64,000 nt of DNA from Ignelater luminosus (GCA_011009095.1 VTPC01090600.1:145657-209656); one strand, 5' to 3'; counted from the first letter of the stretch, positions 12,660 to 25,747 are shown. Notes: a model not told the origin generated them from the letters alone. Made by a program: numbers and translations.

Positions 12660-15271
12660 TTTTTTAAGGAAGCCAGCAAAATCCTTCTTCAAGCGATAGT
12701 TAAGGCTTCTATAATGTAGGTGATATTATCGGTATTGACCTATCAGTATAATTATACGAAAATTTCAATTCAAAATTGAAATAGTGATACTACTGATAAG
12801 TAGAGTGGTTTCCAAATCTCTCGGCACGCGAAATGCGCAAAAGGCTGAGCTTACTGCACAAGAAAGAGAGAAAGAAAATTGTAAAAATCATGCATGTAAG
12901 AACCTCCCAGCTAAAATTTGTCTTCTGCCAGCAATCCATTTATATGCTGCGCTCAGCACCAAGAAATTCTGATTCGAAAACTTGACCTGCTCAGTTGAAT
13001 CCCTGTTTAAGTGTAAATACAGTGGCTTTGGCCAAGTTTTACATTACAATTATTAGAAAAACGTATTGCCTTTAGCTATTCTTATTCTCTCAAATGTAAG
13101 ATTATCTGCTCTAAATCCTACATTAAAATCTGTCACTTATCCCGCAAAGTAAATTTGTAACCAAACTTAATCCCTGGTAAGGGATGAGGGGTTGGTTACC
13201 CTTTGACTAGCTCTTTTACTAGATAAGAGGCGTCAGAAGGCAATAGAAAACGCATCAGAACGCTCTTAGTTGCAATCACAACCATGCATAACTTGATTCA
13301 ATCTTTAACAATAAATCTAGAGCAGGAATGCACAACCACGGCTCATAGCGATTCCTCTTGAAGCTTTTAAAATCGGTATATCACAGTTTAGCTATTTATA
13401 AATATTTAAGTAGATAATAACGATTAATCTTCAACAAGTTGCAATTTTAGCATAATAAAAACACATCCGTGTATGTTAGCAATTTACATTTTGGGTGTAT
13501 TGTAACGTGAAATTTGTTCACCACGATACTTGTAAAATTATTGTTTGGATTAAATTGATTAGTATTACAAAATTGTTTGATAGTGGAATAACTATTTTAA
13601 TATAATAGGTAGCTGGTAAATGTAGTTAACACTGATATAATTATGTACTTAAGTAACAATGCACAACATCCAAATAGTCAACTGAAATGCAATACCAAAA
13701 TAAATCAATAATAACAAATATAGCAAGCAAAAAATATGTATAAACAACATATAAATCAAGTATAAATATAATACAAGTAGTTAGCTAAATTTAAAACAAA
13801 TTGTTTAATAAGTAAAAATTGAAGTAAAATGAAGGTTAAACTCGAATCTGCTGCATATAAAATTCATGTGTTGGTAGCAAAATTACAATACAAATTTTTT
13901 ATGGCAATAAAAATTTAATTTAATTGTTATTAAAATTAAGATGATGCAAAATATCTAATGAAAATTAAAATAGAGCTACCTAATTAGTTTAATTAACTGA
14001 GTTTCCGAATAAGTGTTAAAGGAAGTTCAAGTTCACAAAAGAAATTTATACTAACAGGTGAATAAAGCTGGTTTTCAGCCTGCTCTAACAAAAGCCAACG
14101 CTTTCCACTATCTGAATTTTACTGAGCAATGTATACGTGCTACAAGAGATTGGCCAGCAGGCAAATCAGATGTAGACTATAATCAAGGACAGACATACCT
14201 AGATCTCCCTAAAGAATCGGCACCGCGAAAAATGGCAATCAAGATGATAACAGCTAGGAACGCCTAAAAATCCGTAATGCGGAAGAAAATACCTAATCAG
14301 AAGACTAATTAATACTTGGGAAAGTTAAACATACTCTCCGAAGAGGCAGGATTCTGACAAACATTCAAATTCGAATCAAGGTTCAAATAAGAAAGATGAG
14401 TTGACCAAAAGTAATAGTGATATTTCAGAATTTATCTTTTGAAGGTAGGTAAAAGGAATAAAGTTTGCCAACGGTTCTTGCTATCCATTTAGCAATTTCT
14501 CAAAAATATCTCAGAACAGTAACTGAAGACGAAATAAGGCAACTGTTTCCAAATAGTATCGGTTGAAACAATGAACCGCGTCCTAAGAATAAAACAGAAG
14601 AACAAATACCAATATTCAAGTAGCTATGTCAAACAATCAATCTTTCTATATTACCGTAAGCGTATGCTATTTTTAAATTTTAGTTAACTAATTAGAATGT
14701 TACTGTTTTTTCATTTTACTTCAATAAATAAAGAAATAAATACATAAATATAGATCAAGAATTTTGTGGAATCCTTCCGAATGTGCCATCACATTAATGA
14801 GAAAGTCTTTTGTCAAAGACTTATCTTCCATCTGAAATCAGGTCGTTCAACAATCTTTACAATATCTTAAAGTAGAAAAGCTGCAGAACGCCCTTTGCAG
14901 AAAAACAAGTCGACCAATAATTTATTGTGATTGTATCCAAATAATCCTCGATGAATAAATGATTCAAAAACTTTGTATTAAGAGTATAGACAGTTTGATA
15001 AGGTAGGAAAAGCTTTTACTGTTTATTTTCATGAGTAATACCCTAAGTTCATGTCAAATTACCGATAATTTATAAGATGTTTTGATCTGTACAAGGGATA
15101 TTTGGTAAGAGTATTTCCCAAACAAAATTTGCAACATATAAATACTTCCAAAAAAACTCATTTAAAAACCTTCAGAAACAAAAAAGTTATTAAATCTGAC
15201 AGTATTGTGTAATAGTTGCTGTCAGCAAGATTACAGTTATCAACATTAATAGCGAAGGAATATTTCCGATT
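12660..15271. other. Gene-free stretch with possible hAT terminus
   Basis: No gene is recognisable. At 13323 the sequence CAGGAATGCACAACCACGG resembles the terminal CAGGGGTGNCCAACC motif of several hAT families, but no partner end or target duplication was found. A 69-codon plus-strand frame at 14058-14267 is compositionally balanced and less AT-driven than its surroundings (it includes RATRDWPAGKSDVDYN), but I do not recognise it. Confidence 0.45.
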
Positions 15272-15632
15272 ACCAGTTTTACAGGTTTCAAATGCAAGAA
15301 AAAATAAATGTTTGACGGAAGGTATCAAATCTAGTCTCCCATTTTCCTAAAGGCTATAGACTCACGTTAAAAATGAACCAAAAGAGACTTAAACGATGCA
15401 AGTCAAACATCAAAGGTAATTAATTAAACAATGGGTATAATGTCACATTGACCAGTTCTTACAGATTGCCAATGCGGAAAAAGCAAATGTTCGAATGAAG
15501 GTAAGAAACCTCGTCTTCTGTTTTTCTAAAGGCTATAGATTCAAGTTAGAAATGAAACAAAAATACTTTGGGTGTGCAAGTCAAACACTGAAAATTATTA
15601 GTAATTAAGCAATGGGTGTATTATCGCATTTG
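15272..15632. repeat. Diverged 179-bp tandem duplication
   Basis: Two head-to-tail copies, 15272-15450 and 15451-15632, share ordered landmarks: ACCAGTT(C/T)TTACAG, AAATGTT, CCTAAAGGCTATAGA, GAACCAAA or GAAACAAA, GCAAGTCAAACA and AATGGGT. They differ by many substitutions and small indels. No third copy is clear on either side. The unit length resembles an insect satellite monomer, but two copies alone do not establish that. Confidence 0.85.
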
Positions 15633-17392
15633 GTTATTTAACCTCTTGTTAGTTTTTGGTCAAAAAGCATAGGAAACTTTTTTGGTAACTCTAAAAGTTA
15701 ATAAATTGGGTGATAGAAAACTCGATTGGCCACTTTTAATATCTTGTCAAACATTTATATTTTTACCAAAGAAGACGAAAATCTTCGATATGTCCATTTT
15801 TAACTGTTTATTTACATGTTAAAAAAAAGAATCTTAAGTTCTGGAGTTTCAAACTAGTCCATGAACATATTAATTAAACAGCAAACGCTCATTTGTGTTT
15901 GTGAAATATCTTAGTAGTAGATGTACAGTCTTGAAGATAATAAAAATTCCTAAAACGAGCAAGATTTCAGGGATTGTAGCTTTTCCCTTTTATGGTACGT
16001 AGCGGTATAAAGCTTGTTTAAACATTTTAATACTTCAATGTCATTTTGCACATGAAAAAGAAATTCGTTTCATAGACTTTCAGACAATTTACAACAATGT
16101 AGCTATTGCTTGAAAGTGACCTACTGCCCTTATTATTTGATATAAAAATTAACTTAGCAGAAATACTACCCATTCATAGATATACACTTGTGTAAAATTT
16201 AAAAACTTTCTGAGGTATGTGAGCCACCATCGTTTTTAAGTTTGGCTGTATTAACATGGAATCGCTCATTACAACATTTTGATTTTCTACTTTAAATACT
16301 TTTCCTGCCAACTTCCCTTAGGTTTCCATTTTATAACAATTTCTGCGTTTTTCTGTTACTATATCAAAATCTAAAAACTCAACATACAGAATATCTTGCT
16401 TGTTTCGGTTGTCTGAATATCCAGTAAAGCAGCGGCTAACTCGGAAAAAACAAATTATGGCTCACTAAACAATTTAAGTTCTAAAACAACAATAAAGCTT
16501 AGAATCTATAGAGCTGCCCAAGACTACAAACGAACTCGAAAATAAACTTCTGAAATCCTCTATTTCCAAGACTTATCGCCATCCAGTTCTATTTTACAAT
16601 GTTATAAACAAGCATTCTCGTTAATAAATAATAATAAATTTCAGATAAACTCAAAAATAATTTGCAAAAATAGAATTTCAACATAAAAAATAATAATGTT
16701 GAAGATAAACAAATAAGTAGCCTCAACATTATCAGAACGTCGTTAAGACTTATTCAAAACTAGGACAAGATGAGCTAGTCGGTGTTTTACTGTTACAAGA
16801 AAGTCAATAATTGTGATATAGATTAGACTCTTGATTCTGACCCAACGTGATTGAACTTTAATTTTAGTTGAAAGCAATGCAGACGTAGCACCACTAATAT
16901 TAGTATCGATGAAAATGATGCACTAATGTTCACAAAATGCCTTATCGTAAGCCCCGTGACGATGCCAACATACCACACCACTAACACTAAGTAAACTACT
17001 ATCGTTTATTTTAGAGAAACCAGTAAAAGCCATGATAATAATTTGCTTGTAACTCATTAAATACAGTATATTAGGAGAGTAGTTGTCGATGGCATGACTG
17101 ACTCAAGAAATAGATTTGCAATTTTATAATTTTAGCTGCCGCGCTGTAGTAAGATTTATAATTATCACTGCGTTAAAGAGCCTTTGTGCAAAATAAGATA
17201 GTTAATTTTTAAGTAAAATTTACATTATAAGCTTAAACGGCTGGAGACTACCAGATTCTTTGATCCTTCCCTTTCTAAATAAACTTGATGAAAAAATATT
17301 GACAGTAATGAAAATTATTGCAAAACTTTTTAGAAATATTTAGTATTTGATAAACACGCTAGTTAATTAAACATCGTAAATTATCAACTTGA
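15633..17392. other. Gene-free AT-rich stretch
   Basis: No open frame of note, no repeat and no RNA gene is recognisable. Confidence 0.6.
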
Positions 17393-17585
17393 AAGTCGTG
17401 TGTCTGATCCACGGTTGAAGTCCTGGGATTTTTCACTTGGAAAAAATCTGTAAAGGGATGCCATCCTCCAATAGCAATGCAAAATAGCATGTGACTAGCA
17501 TGACTTAAGAATCCCTACTGGAAACTGGAATATCCTTTGGTTTGGTTAAATGTGAACCCCGATTCAAAGCCTCAGTCAACGAATT
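17393..17585 (+). mobile_element. SINE candidate
   Basis: The segment begins with a tRNA-like 3' portion containing a B-box-like GGTTGAAGTCC inside CCACGGTTGAAGTCCTGGG, followed by TTTTTCACTTGG. It then runs into a mixed-composition body that ends near GTGAACCCCGATTCAAAGCC. A tRNA-like head joined to a non-coding body is SINE architecture. An A box is not evident and there is no poly(A) tail or clear target duplication, so this is a tentative call. Confidence 0.3.
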
Positions 17586-20500
17586 CGATTCTGCTTGTAA
17601 AATACATTAAGCAATTAGTTAGCTTATTTCCATCCAAGGAAAGTTGCGATAAGAATGACTTCAGTTCAAATTCTTCCTAAATGAAATTATATCCATGTAT
17701 CGAACCATTAGTTGCTTGCTTGGTGTTTTCTGTTGATCTACTATTTAAAATTGTTGACATCTATATCTCTAAAGTAACTTTTTCTTTAGATGTTAAAATC
17801 AAAAGATTCATTAGACACTATACATATGGATATCAATAACTTTTGAGTTCATGCAGCAGATGTTCTAAATGAATTCACTGAATCCATTCTAATTATTTTT
17901 AAAGATATTGTATCCACGATTTTAGTGCCCAAAAACATAAAAAAATGTATTGATAGTGAATAGAATTTTTCACATTTTATATTCATCAAATACTCAATTT
18001 TGGCGCTCCACGTTGGGGGACAAAATTTTCATGTATTGAAAAAAAACAGAAATAATGCATTTGTGATGAATCATTTTTCTCTTATTTGATATTCATAACA
18101 ATATCTAAAATTTTTCTATATGTAGTAAATTAGCTTTTATGAGCAGTGGTTGATTTGAGCCTCCGGTTAAGTGGATAGTTTTTGACTATCTAGCCATCGG
18201 AATTGCATCTTACCCTATAAAGAATCCAAAAAACGTTTCGTTCCCAAAATGTCATGGTCGAATTACACCACAAACAGCTATCAGCTATCTGTAGTATTTT
18301 AAAGTTAACTAAAGAATATAAAGGTGCAAGGAGGTTCAACCTTACGGGAAAAAACGTATAAGGTTGGTTGCCTAAATATGTTTATAAATTAGATGTTCTC
18401 TTTAGAAAAACTTAGTTCTAAATCCTAAACACCGTTGCAAGATCTGAACCGTTAACGGTTGACGTTATATTTTTTTTAAACGGTAAACAGCTGCTAAAGA
18501 AAATTATATATAATTTAGACCGCCAGTTGGCCAGATCGAAAATATCCAACCGGAGAATTTGGGGAATTCTAGGCTATACACATAGCAACATTAACGCTGA
18601 ATCTCTTTAAACTTCTATGCTCTTTGAGTTAACTACTTTAATATTATCTATCAAGTGTTCGAGCCTAACGTGTTGCTTTTGTGTTACCTACTTATTAGTT
18701 ATACTTTCGCAAAAAGGAGCAATGCGGATTATCTTTAAATGCGGTAAATATACCTTCTACTGCAATGCTCGATAAAGTAACTAAACGGAGATAAACAATG
18801 TTTAGCGACTGTCGATGTAGATTGAAAGTTAAAGCTATATTCTTTTTTAATAATTCTCTCCGTCTTGTAGATACACGCAGATTACAAAGTATTGGGAATC
18901 TATATGTGTAATATTTACTTTTGAAGAAAAATGAATAGCACTTTACAAGAAAAACGTACAAAAGAAGAAGCAAAAAAGAAACGTATAAAAGTAAAAAAGA
19001 ATTATTGTTTACCTATTTACTTAATTGAAATTCTCATAAAAGCAGTGGCTTAGAACATATAACTCACAACAACATGATTTATACATTTTCAATTCGCATT
19101 AAGTATGCATTAAATGTTTGTAAATTATATTAGTTTTCATTTTGGCTTCATTTAATTTGTTTCTCAGTGTCATACCAAAAATAGCAAAAAGTAAATATTC
19201 TATAAAAGAAAAATGAAAAAAAAATAAAAAAACTCAAAAGTCAAGTACGCGCACGTGTCTATATTCCTTTACTAAATTAGATAAAAGGACTCTTCCACTT
19301 TAAGTGATGCTTATTGTAAAAGGCACATAAATCTAAAACAAAAAAGTCAATGACATTAACCCTGATATGAACTGGCAAGACGAAAACATTTCAAACAATT
19401 TAATTTTTTTACGAGAAAAAAATAAGAAAAGGGAAGACAAGATTATTTGACGTCTATTTATGTCCGCTCTCGTTAAACGCGATACTTGTCAGATAATTTG
19501 GATTGTTTCAGAATTAATTTTGCTTGCGTCTGTAATAAAATATACAGCAGTGTTTGCCTTTCAGGTGTGAATCTAAAAGACGCGAGACAGGCTGAAATCG
19601 TGCAAGTTGGAATTACTGTAATCATGATATTCCGCCGACTAATATTGCCACAGAAAGCAGAGGGTTTACATTATAAAGTGGGGTTATCTTGAAAAGCCAT
19701 CGCTTTGATGTTTAGAACAGAAACAGCATTGCGTGGGTCCGGCAAAGTACTATAGTAATTCGTAGCAGGTTCAAATATTTCGAGTATTTGGAGAAACACA
19801 TGGAAAATAATAACAACACCATGCATTCAATTTTAGGTACATTTTTGTAATTTAGATAAAAAGAGGACAGTTAATTGTTAATGAAGTCTTGGTATCCATA
19901 GTGGCGGAGATCTGTCCTACCGCTTCACAAACATCGGTTGCAAATGAAGCACCTTCATTTGCATTTAGCACGACTGACTGTGTCAAAGTGTAGTCGGCAC
20001 CGATTCGAATTATATAAAATGTATTATACTTGCAAAGTGAAATCAGAATAGAGTTAAGCAGGATATATTATTTTACAGAGCGGATGTGTATATGCCGTAA
20101 GTAAATATCAAACCATTACCGTTTCTTAATTATCATTAATAAATGCCTACCTTACAAATTATGTATATAACTAATTATGAAATATTCTAAGATATTTTGA
20201 GCTGATATAGGCTTGAGAAGTCTTGTTACATTTAATAATGATAGCGGTAATTTAAGGTTCTGTCAGATAACAGTCTTGAATAATATACGAAAGCTTCATT
20301 TTGAATTGGTAACTTACTGTTTCCTATTAATTTTAATAACAAAAGCGTGTCTAGTTTCTTATTAATTAAGAGAAACTAAAACATACATACATATGTCAGT
20401 CTATATTTGCAAAATGTAGAATCTGCATGAATAATTCGATATTAATTAATCAGTTAGGTAATCTTGTATCTGGCTGTGTATATTTATATCTCATGAATTC

Positions 20501-22079
20501 GTAAAGAAAACACATAAAATTTGTATTGGACTGTATGTGTAAAAATATCAAATATTATTTTTGAGAAAGCTCAAAATTGTAAGATCAAATCTTAAATCCG
20601 CTCATGTTTAGTATGCAGACAGCACTTTTGCATTTAAAAAAATCCGTTAAGATTTGTGCACTACTATGAATGTAATCCATCAAAATATTTTTACAAGGAA
20701 CACGAGACTCTTAAAATTGAAAGATTTTCCTCATGTCGAAAATCGAATTCCTGATCCTTGATGGCTTCTAGTTTAAATCTCAATAGAGTGACATAAGACT
20801 TTTGAACTGTAAGCTCTTTCCCTATCTACTCTTATTACTTACAACATTCATTAGTAAAACGAGGACGCCAAAAGCTCCCACAAAAATAAATCTAAATGTA
20901 ATTTCGAATTTTAATTAATACTAACACTACAAATTGTCTTTATAAAAGTTACCCTAAACTCGATTTATAGTTATTAAATAGTACTACAAACTAAGTATGT
21001 TTTGCTATAAACATATTGCGTGGTACTAAAATAAGCGTATATATGTGCTTTAATTACTACTAGTACAATTGCCACTTAAATTGATGCGGCAGCATTTGGA
21101 GCAAATTACTTCCAAGGAATAGCAGTTCTGACCCATCCATCACGTGTCCTAGAGTGTTGAGAAAACTCATTTAAATTTAAATTAGTCGTACGCAAGATCA
21201 TACTGAAACCCAGTTTTCTTAGGTAAGTATAATAATTTAGAAAATTTTACCTGAGATATAATTGGTTGTTTTTGAAAGTTTAAACTTACAATTAGTTTAA
21301 ATTGCATGAAATGAAATTCTATTAGTTTGCCAACTTGAAAACGGACACGTTTAATTTCTCAGGAAAGAAAGTATTTTCTTTTAAATTAAGTTGTTTATTG
21401 AAGGAAAAAATTTAAGTATTGTAAAAGGGTAGAAATTTCATAAAATAAATATTATCTTGCAGTTAGTTAATTCTCAGCCCTTTCAGTTCAATATAGGTTT
21501 ATCTGAAAAAATTATCTAATATCTTTATTCCATTCTTGTTTTGTTAATGCATTGCAATGATATCAGAGTAAACCAATTATATTTTATAAAACAAAAATGC
21601 TGCATTAAAATATCGAATGTTCAAATTTATGATTAAAGTGTTTTTGTGCTTTTACACCCTACCTTTTAATGAATGAAAATTGATCTACTAATGTTCGATA
21701 TAAATAAACAGGTTTTTAATGACTAAAAATAAACATTTAAATGTTTTGACGCGAAATTTTATGATAGCCTGTGTAATTAATTGCAATGCTTGGAAATTTG
21801 GTTGTCAATAAAGCTCTTGTTTTAAGTACACTTCTTTTATTGTTGTATAGCTAGAAAAAATATTAGTGTCTTTTTATGTGTGAAACTTAATAAACAAAAT
21901 TAGATGCAGTGGAAGGATAATCAATCAAAAACTATTAATTATAAAACTGAAAAATGCTTCTTATAAAAGAACTGTATGTTCTTATAAATAGGTAGTATAG
22001 TTTCATATGATTCTTTATAGTGTTGGTTTAATATTCTGCTGGCATTCTTCATTAAAAGTATTTTAAACTATGTTTGTAA
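17586..22079. other. Gene-free AT-rich stretch
   Basis: No coding region is recognisable. A perfect short hairpin (CAAATGAAG and CTTCATTTG around CAC) lies near 19949-19969. The GC-rich string TGGCGCTCCACGTTGGGG near 18001 is reminiscent of a retroelement primer-binding site but has no supporting structure. Confidence 0.55.
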
Positions 22080-23709
22080 ATGAAAAAGGTTAAGAGTATT
22101 AAGAAAAGCAGAACAGATGAAGAAACAGGAAAAATGACAATGGAGTTGGAAACGGAAAAACAAATGGATACGAAAGCAACAAGAACAAAACAAGGGAAAA
22201 TAAAATCAAGGAAACAATAAATACTTAGATTGGGAACATAGAGTGAGATAATTGAAGAAATGAGAAAAAGGAATGTGAGTATATTAGGAGTAACAGAAAC
22301 AAAAAGGAAAGGAACAGGGAGCCAAATACTAGAAGGATACACTGTATAGTGGTCAGGGGTTGATAATAGTACAAGAGCCAAAGCAGGAGTGGCTATCGTA
22401 ACATGCAAAGCAGTGACAGATAAAGTAATAGATGTTAAAATGGTAACGGAGAGAATAATAACGATGGTGGTACAAATAAAATCAGAAACCCGCACATTAA
22501 TAGTAGGATATGGTCTTAAACGATGACGCACAAGTAAATATAAAGATGGGATTTTTTGAAAACTTACAAAAAAAAATTGATAACAAGACAACAATAATGG
22601 GAGATCTAAAAGAAAAGTCCACAATGAAAACTGGAGATTAGAAAGATGGAAGGGGAGCGAAAGCGAGACAGCTCTAAATGATAATGGAAGAAGAATTATC
22701 GATCTGAGCTTTAAAAATGGCTTAATAATAACGAACGCAAAATTTAAACAAAAATATTCATGAGATCACACGCGAAGAACCAAGTATAAATAAAGAATCT
22801 ATTATAGATTATTTCCTTATTTCCTAGTAAACATCAAATTATAGAAAAGCGTAAACGATGTATGCGTAAAAAGAGAAGCAGAGATAGGAAGTGACCATTT
22901 TTTGGTCCAAATGGTCTACATAACAAGCATACATACCATCACTGAAATAAAAAAGGAAATAACAAAGGAAGAAATACAAACATATAAATTGAGAAATATA
23001 GAAACGCAAAAAAGATACGAAAGAGATCTAGCAAAAAGACGGCATATACAAGAAAATCAAGAGTTAATAGAAATAAGATGCCAAAATTTTAAAACGAGAA
23101 TATTAGAGGCAGCAAAAGAAAGTTGCGGTACAGCCAAAATTGGAAACCAAGAAATAAAAAGAACATCGTGGTGTACAGAGGAAATTAAGAATGTAATAAA
23201 AGAAAAGAAGATGGCGTGGAAAAAATATATAACAGGAAGAAAACCACAGGATTACGAAACATATAAGGAAAAAAGAACCATAGTAAAAACCCTGGTGAAA
23301 GAAAGCAAGCAATGAGCATGGATAGGCTTTGGAAATAAAATTAGAAACGCATACAAAAAAAATCAAAAATTATTCTTGGCATGCTAAAACATTTTAAAAA
23401 ACCCAAAACAAACTACATGACAAACAAGGAAACATACTAACGAAGGAAGAAGATACTTATTATGAACCGCTGGAAAGAGTACTTCAAGGACCTACTCGAA
23501 GAAGATGTAATAACAGAAGACAAAAATGAAGAAACGCAAAGGCAGAATAACAGCGAGGCATTAAACGAAGATATCCCATATAACATATATCAAAGAATAA
23601 ATTAAACGATACCCCTGGAGAAAACGACATCACTGGCGAAATGGTAAAATATTTACAAGAGGAAGATAAACAAGAGCTACTAAGCCTATTGAACTTAATA
23701 GCGAGAAGA
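22080..23709 (+). mobile_element. RTE-like LINE, endonuclease half, degenerate
   Basis: The plus strand encodes a broken apurinic-type endonuclease in several frames. Landmarks in order are EEMRKRNVSILGVTETKRKG (22255-22315), GSQILEGYTV then W-SGVDNSTRAKAGVAIV (about 22320-22400), IIDYF (about 22800) and GSDHFLVQM (about 22890). A linker region follows with WCTEEIKNVIKEKKMAWKKY (frame 22902-23315) and WKEYFKDLLEED (about 23470-23510). It ends at the entry to the reverse transcriptase, GENDITGEMVKYLQEEDKQ (about 23620-23670). In insect RTE-type elements this layout precedes the reverse transcriptase, which is absent here. The copy therefore lacks its 3' half, the opposite of the usual 5' truncation. 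It carries many stops and frameshifts. The minus-strand frame at 22052-22624 is only a shadow. The LINE at 40331-43000 appears to be the same or a close family. Confidence 0.75.
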
Positions 23710-23885
23710 CTACAAGACTTTACTGTAAGTGCGTTTCACAAAAAATGCTCTCGTTGGAGCCCTACTTATTTTTGCTTAATTGTTCATTTTTTAGAATTAG
23801 TGCCTATTTGCCTGTATTGTAACTTTATAGTGCTTAAAGAAAGCCAAACGTCAAAAGTCTCAAAAAAACTAAATAACAATGTATT

Positions 23886-24290
23886 TTAATAAAATAATTT
23901 TTGCGGTTTTATTTAATAGTGAAATCCGAATTCAAGCGACCGTACTTTAGTCATTTCCAGTACGTCTAAAGGGTGGGATAGGGACAGGAAACATACAAAC
24001 ATAACCTCGTACGTTGTTACCCCTCTGAAAACTGCCTTTGCACATTTGATACGCGTGGAGTGTGAAGCGAGACGGTCGACCCGGATTCCAATCAGCGCGT
24101 CGGGAAAAGTATCCAAGTATACCAACAGTAGCGTAATGGGACGCTGCTGCCGCCCAGCACCACCAGTCGGCATTCTATGTTTTCTGTGGTGGACCTAGTG
24201 CTGGCTTCCATTCCACTTTCCATTTTTACATCCTCTTCTGATCGGTCCACTTTCGGGTTGCTGTACAGTGACCTAACCTAACCCCACGCA
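23886..24290 (-). pseudogene. Ras-like GTPase retrocopy, broken
   Basis: On the minus strand, a leader with the GGTTAGGTTAGG motif (24272-24281 region) precedes an ATG at 24223. The frame begins MESGMEASTRSTTEN and reaches ECRLVVLGGSSV, which matches the start of a Ras-family G domain up to the first part of the P-loop. The expected GKT or GKS is missing. That frame stops at 24092, while the neighbouring frame continues with TLLLVYLDTFPDALI, resembling the RYL-DTFPDA(Y)IPT segment of Ras proteins, so a small deletion with a frameshift is likely. Downstream homology fades, and an AATAAA lies at 23908-23913. The segment is much more GC-rich than its surroundings and has no intron, consistent with a retrocopy with internal loss. 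A first exon of a functional divergent gene is a less likely reading. Confidence 0.45.
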
Positions 24291-25330
24291 AGTCCTTGAG
24301 CCTGAGGCTCCTCAGGGCTCAATTCCAACGCTTCCGGAAATTCTCCCCCTTTTCTATCACCATGATCACCTCCAACTCTACTTTATCGCACATATCAATC
24401 CCTTCCAAATCCTCCACAACGCAAACAGTGGGAGTGTGGTTCTTAGACAAAAACGTTTTTTGCCCATTTACCCAATATTCCTCCATTAGCTACATAGAAT
24501 CCTACAAAACAAACTCCACAATATACCACCATAATCCTGCACTATCATTAACTATATACTACAGTCCTGACAATCCCGCTTCCTATAACGGCACCAGACT
24601 ATAACAACTTCGACGTCAACATCCAGAGCCATCGCAACCTCCACAACAGCTACCAGACGCGCTTCTCTACGAACTGTCTTCGGACTCCATTACAGCTTTC
24701 TTCAATCGGGCTAAAAGGGATTTAAATCTCCTAGATAAAAAACACATTCAAAAGCTTGGAAAACACTCCCAGAAAGGTAGGCTAAACTGCTGTCAATAAG
24801 ATAAAAGAATTGTTACTAAAAACAGTCAATTTTAATATTTGAAAACAATTAATGATGTATTGGTAAGAAAAACTACTTCTGAAGAGGTGAATTTGTCTCC
24901 AGATGTCATAATTATGCAATTTCGTGTAATCACCATGCTATGGCGAAAGATCATCTTCAGGATATTGTGGAGTAACAGATAAACGTCATTTTACTTCAGA
25001 AGGTTTTGAAAAATATTCAGTATCTTATATGTCAATCCTAATAAGTTTTCATATGATTTATTTTTTAGTTTCTTTTTTTAATAAAAAATTATTGCTAAAG
25101 TACCTATTTGCCTTCTTTAGTAACTTTTTTCTACTTTTAAGTGTCCTATCTTAGGACTTATTTTCAGATTATTTACTTTTTAGTAATTGTAATTTATAAA
25201 GTCTATTTTTTTTGCTACTGACACCGTTTTCTTTATCTAACTTGTTTTAAGGGGGCAAAATCTTACTTGTTTCTAGAGGTCTAGATCTTCACGAATAACT
25301 TTAGATGACACGTAAAGGTTCGATTAACTA
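24291..25330. other. Unresolved, no clear gene
   Basis: The part at 24291-24780 is less AT-rich and holds a 102-codon plus-strand frame (24296-24604) rich in Ser, Thr and Tyr that I do not recognise. It may be decayed transposon sequence. The rest is ordinary AT-rich DNA. Confidence 0.4.
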
Positions 25331-25747
25331 CAAAGTGTTTATAAATGTTCTAGGTCCAGTGGGCTGTGAAATCATGCTTGCGGCTGCATTCGCCGCCTTT
25401 TGAAAAACAGGATCTGTATTACAATGTTTGTCACGTTATATGCAGTGCATCGTTGTTATGATGGTTGCCTAATCTTATGTTTTTTAAAAATCAAATTGAA
25501 ATTAGTGGTTAATAAACAATAGTAAATAACAATAAATAAATAAAAAGTAAATAATAAATAAAATGTGGAATAATACAACAAATTGCAGCACAAGATTAAC
25601 TAAATTGCTAAATGCAAGACAATGACATTTGCAATTGATAAACGACAGAAACAAATAGGTATTAGTTGTTGAAATAAATCAACAAGGCAGCACATGAAAA
25701 TTAGATTCCGTGGCCAACTGGACCCAGAAACATTTATAAACACTTTG
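25331..25747. mobile_element. MITE with about 50-bp terminal inverted repeats, TA target site
   Basis: The left end reads CAAAGTGTTTATAAATGTTC and continues as TAGGTCCAGTGGGC. The right end, read on the minus strand, is CAAAGTGTTTATAAATGTTT followed by CTGGGTCCAGTTGGCC. Similarity extends weakly to about 60 bp. Each end abuts TA (25329-25330 and 25748-25749), the target duplication of Tc1/mariner elements. The interior is AT-rich simple sequence without coding potential, so this is a non-autonomous element of 417 bp. Confidence 0.82.

Noticed and set aside
14058-14267. 69-codon plus-strand frame with balanced composition
   Set aside because: No recognisable motif, splice sites or neighbours. 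Mentioned in the region entry but not called as a gene.
18001-18020. TGGCGCTCCACGTTGGGG, resembling a retroelement primer-binding site
   Set aside because: No long terminal repeat, gag or pol trace was found around it, so no element can be supported.
18130-18260. GGTTAAGTGGATAGT resembling a tRNA D-arm
   Set aside because: No T-arm follows at the proper distance and the fold is not convincing.
22052-22624. 190-codon minus-strand open frame rich in Leu, Ile, Ser and Phe that looks like a membrane protein
   Set aside because: It lies antisense to the LINE endonuclease, whose A-rich plus strand produces a T-rich hydrophobic shadow.
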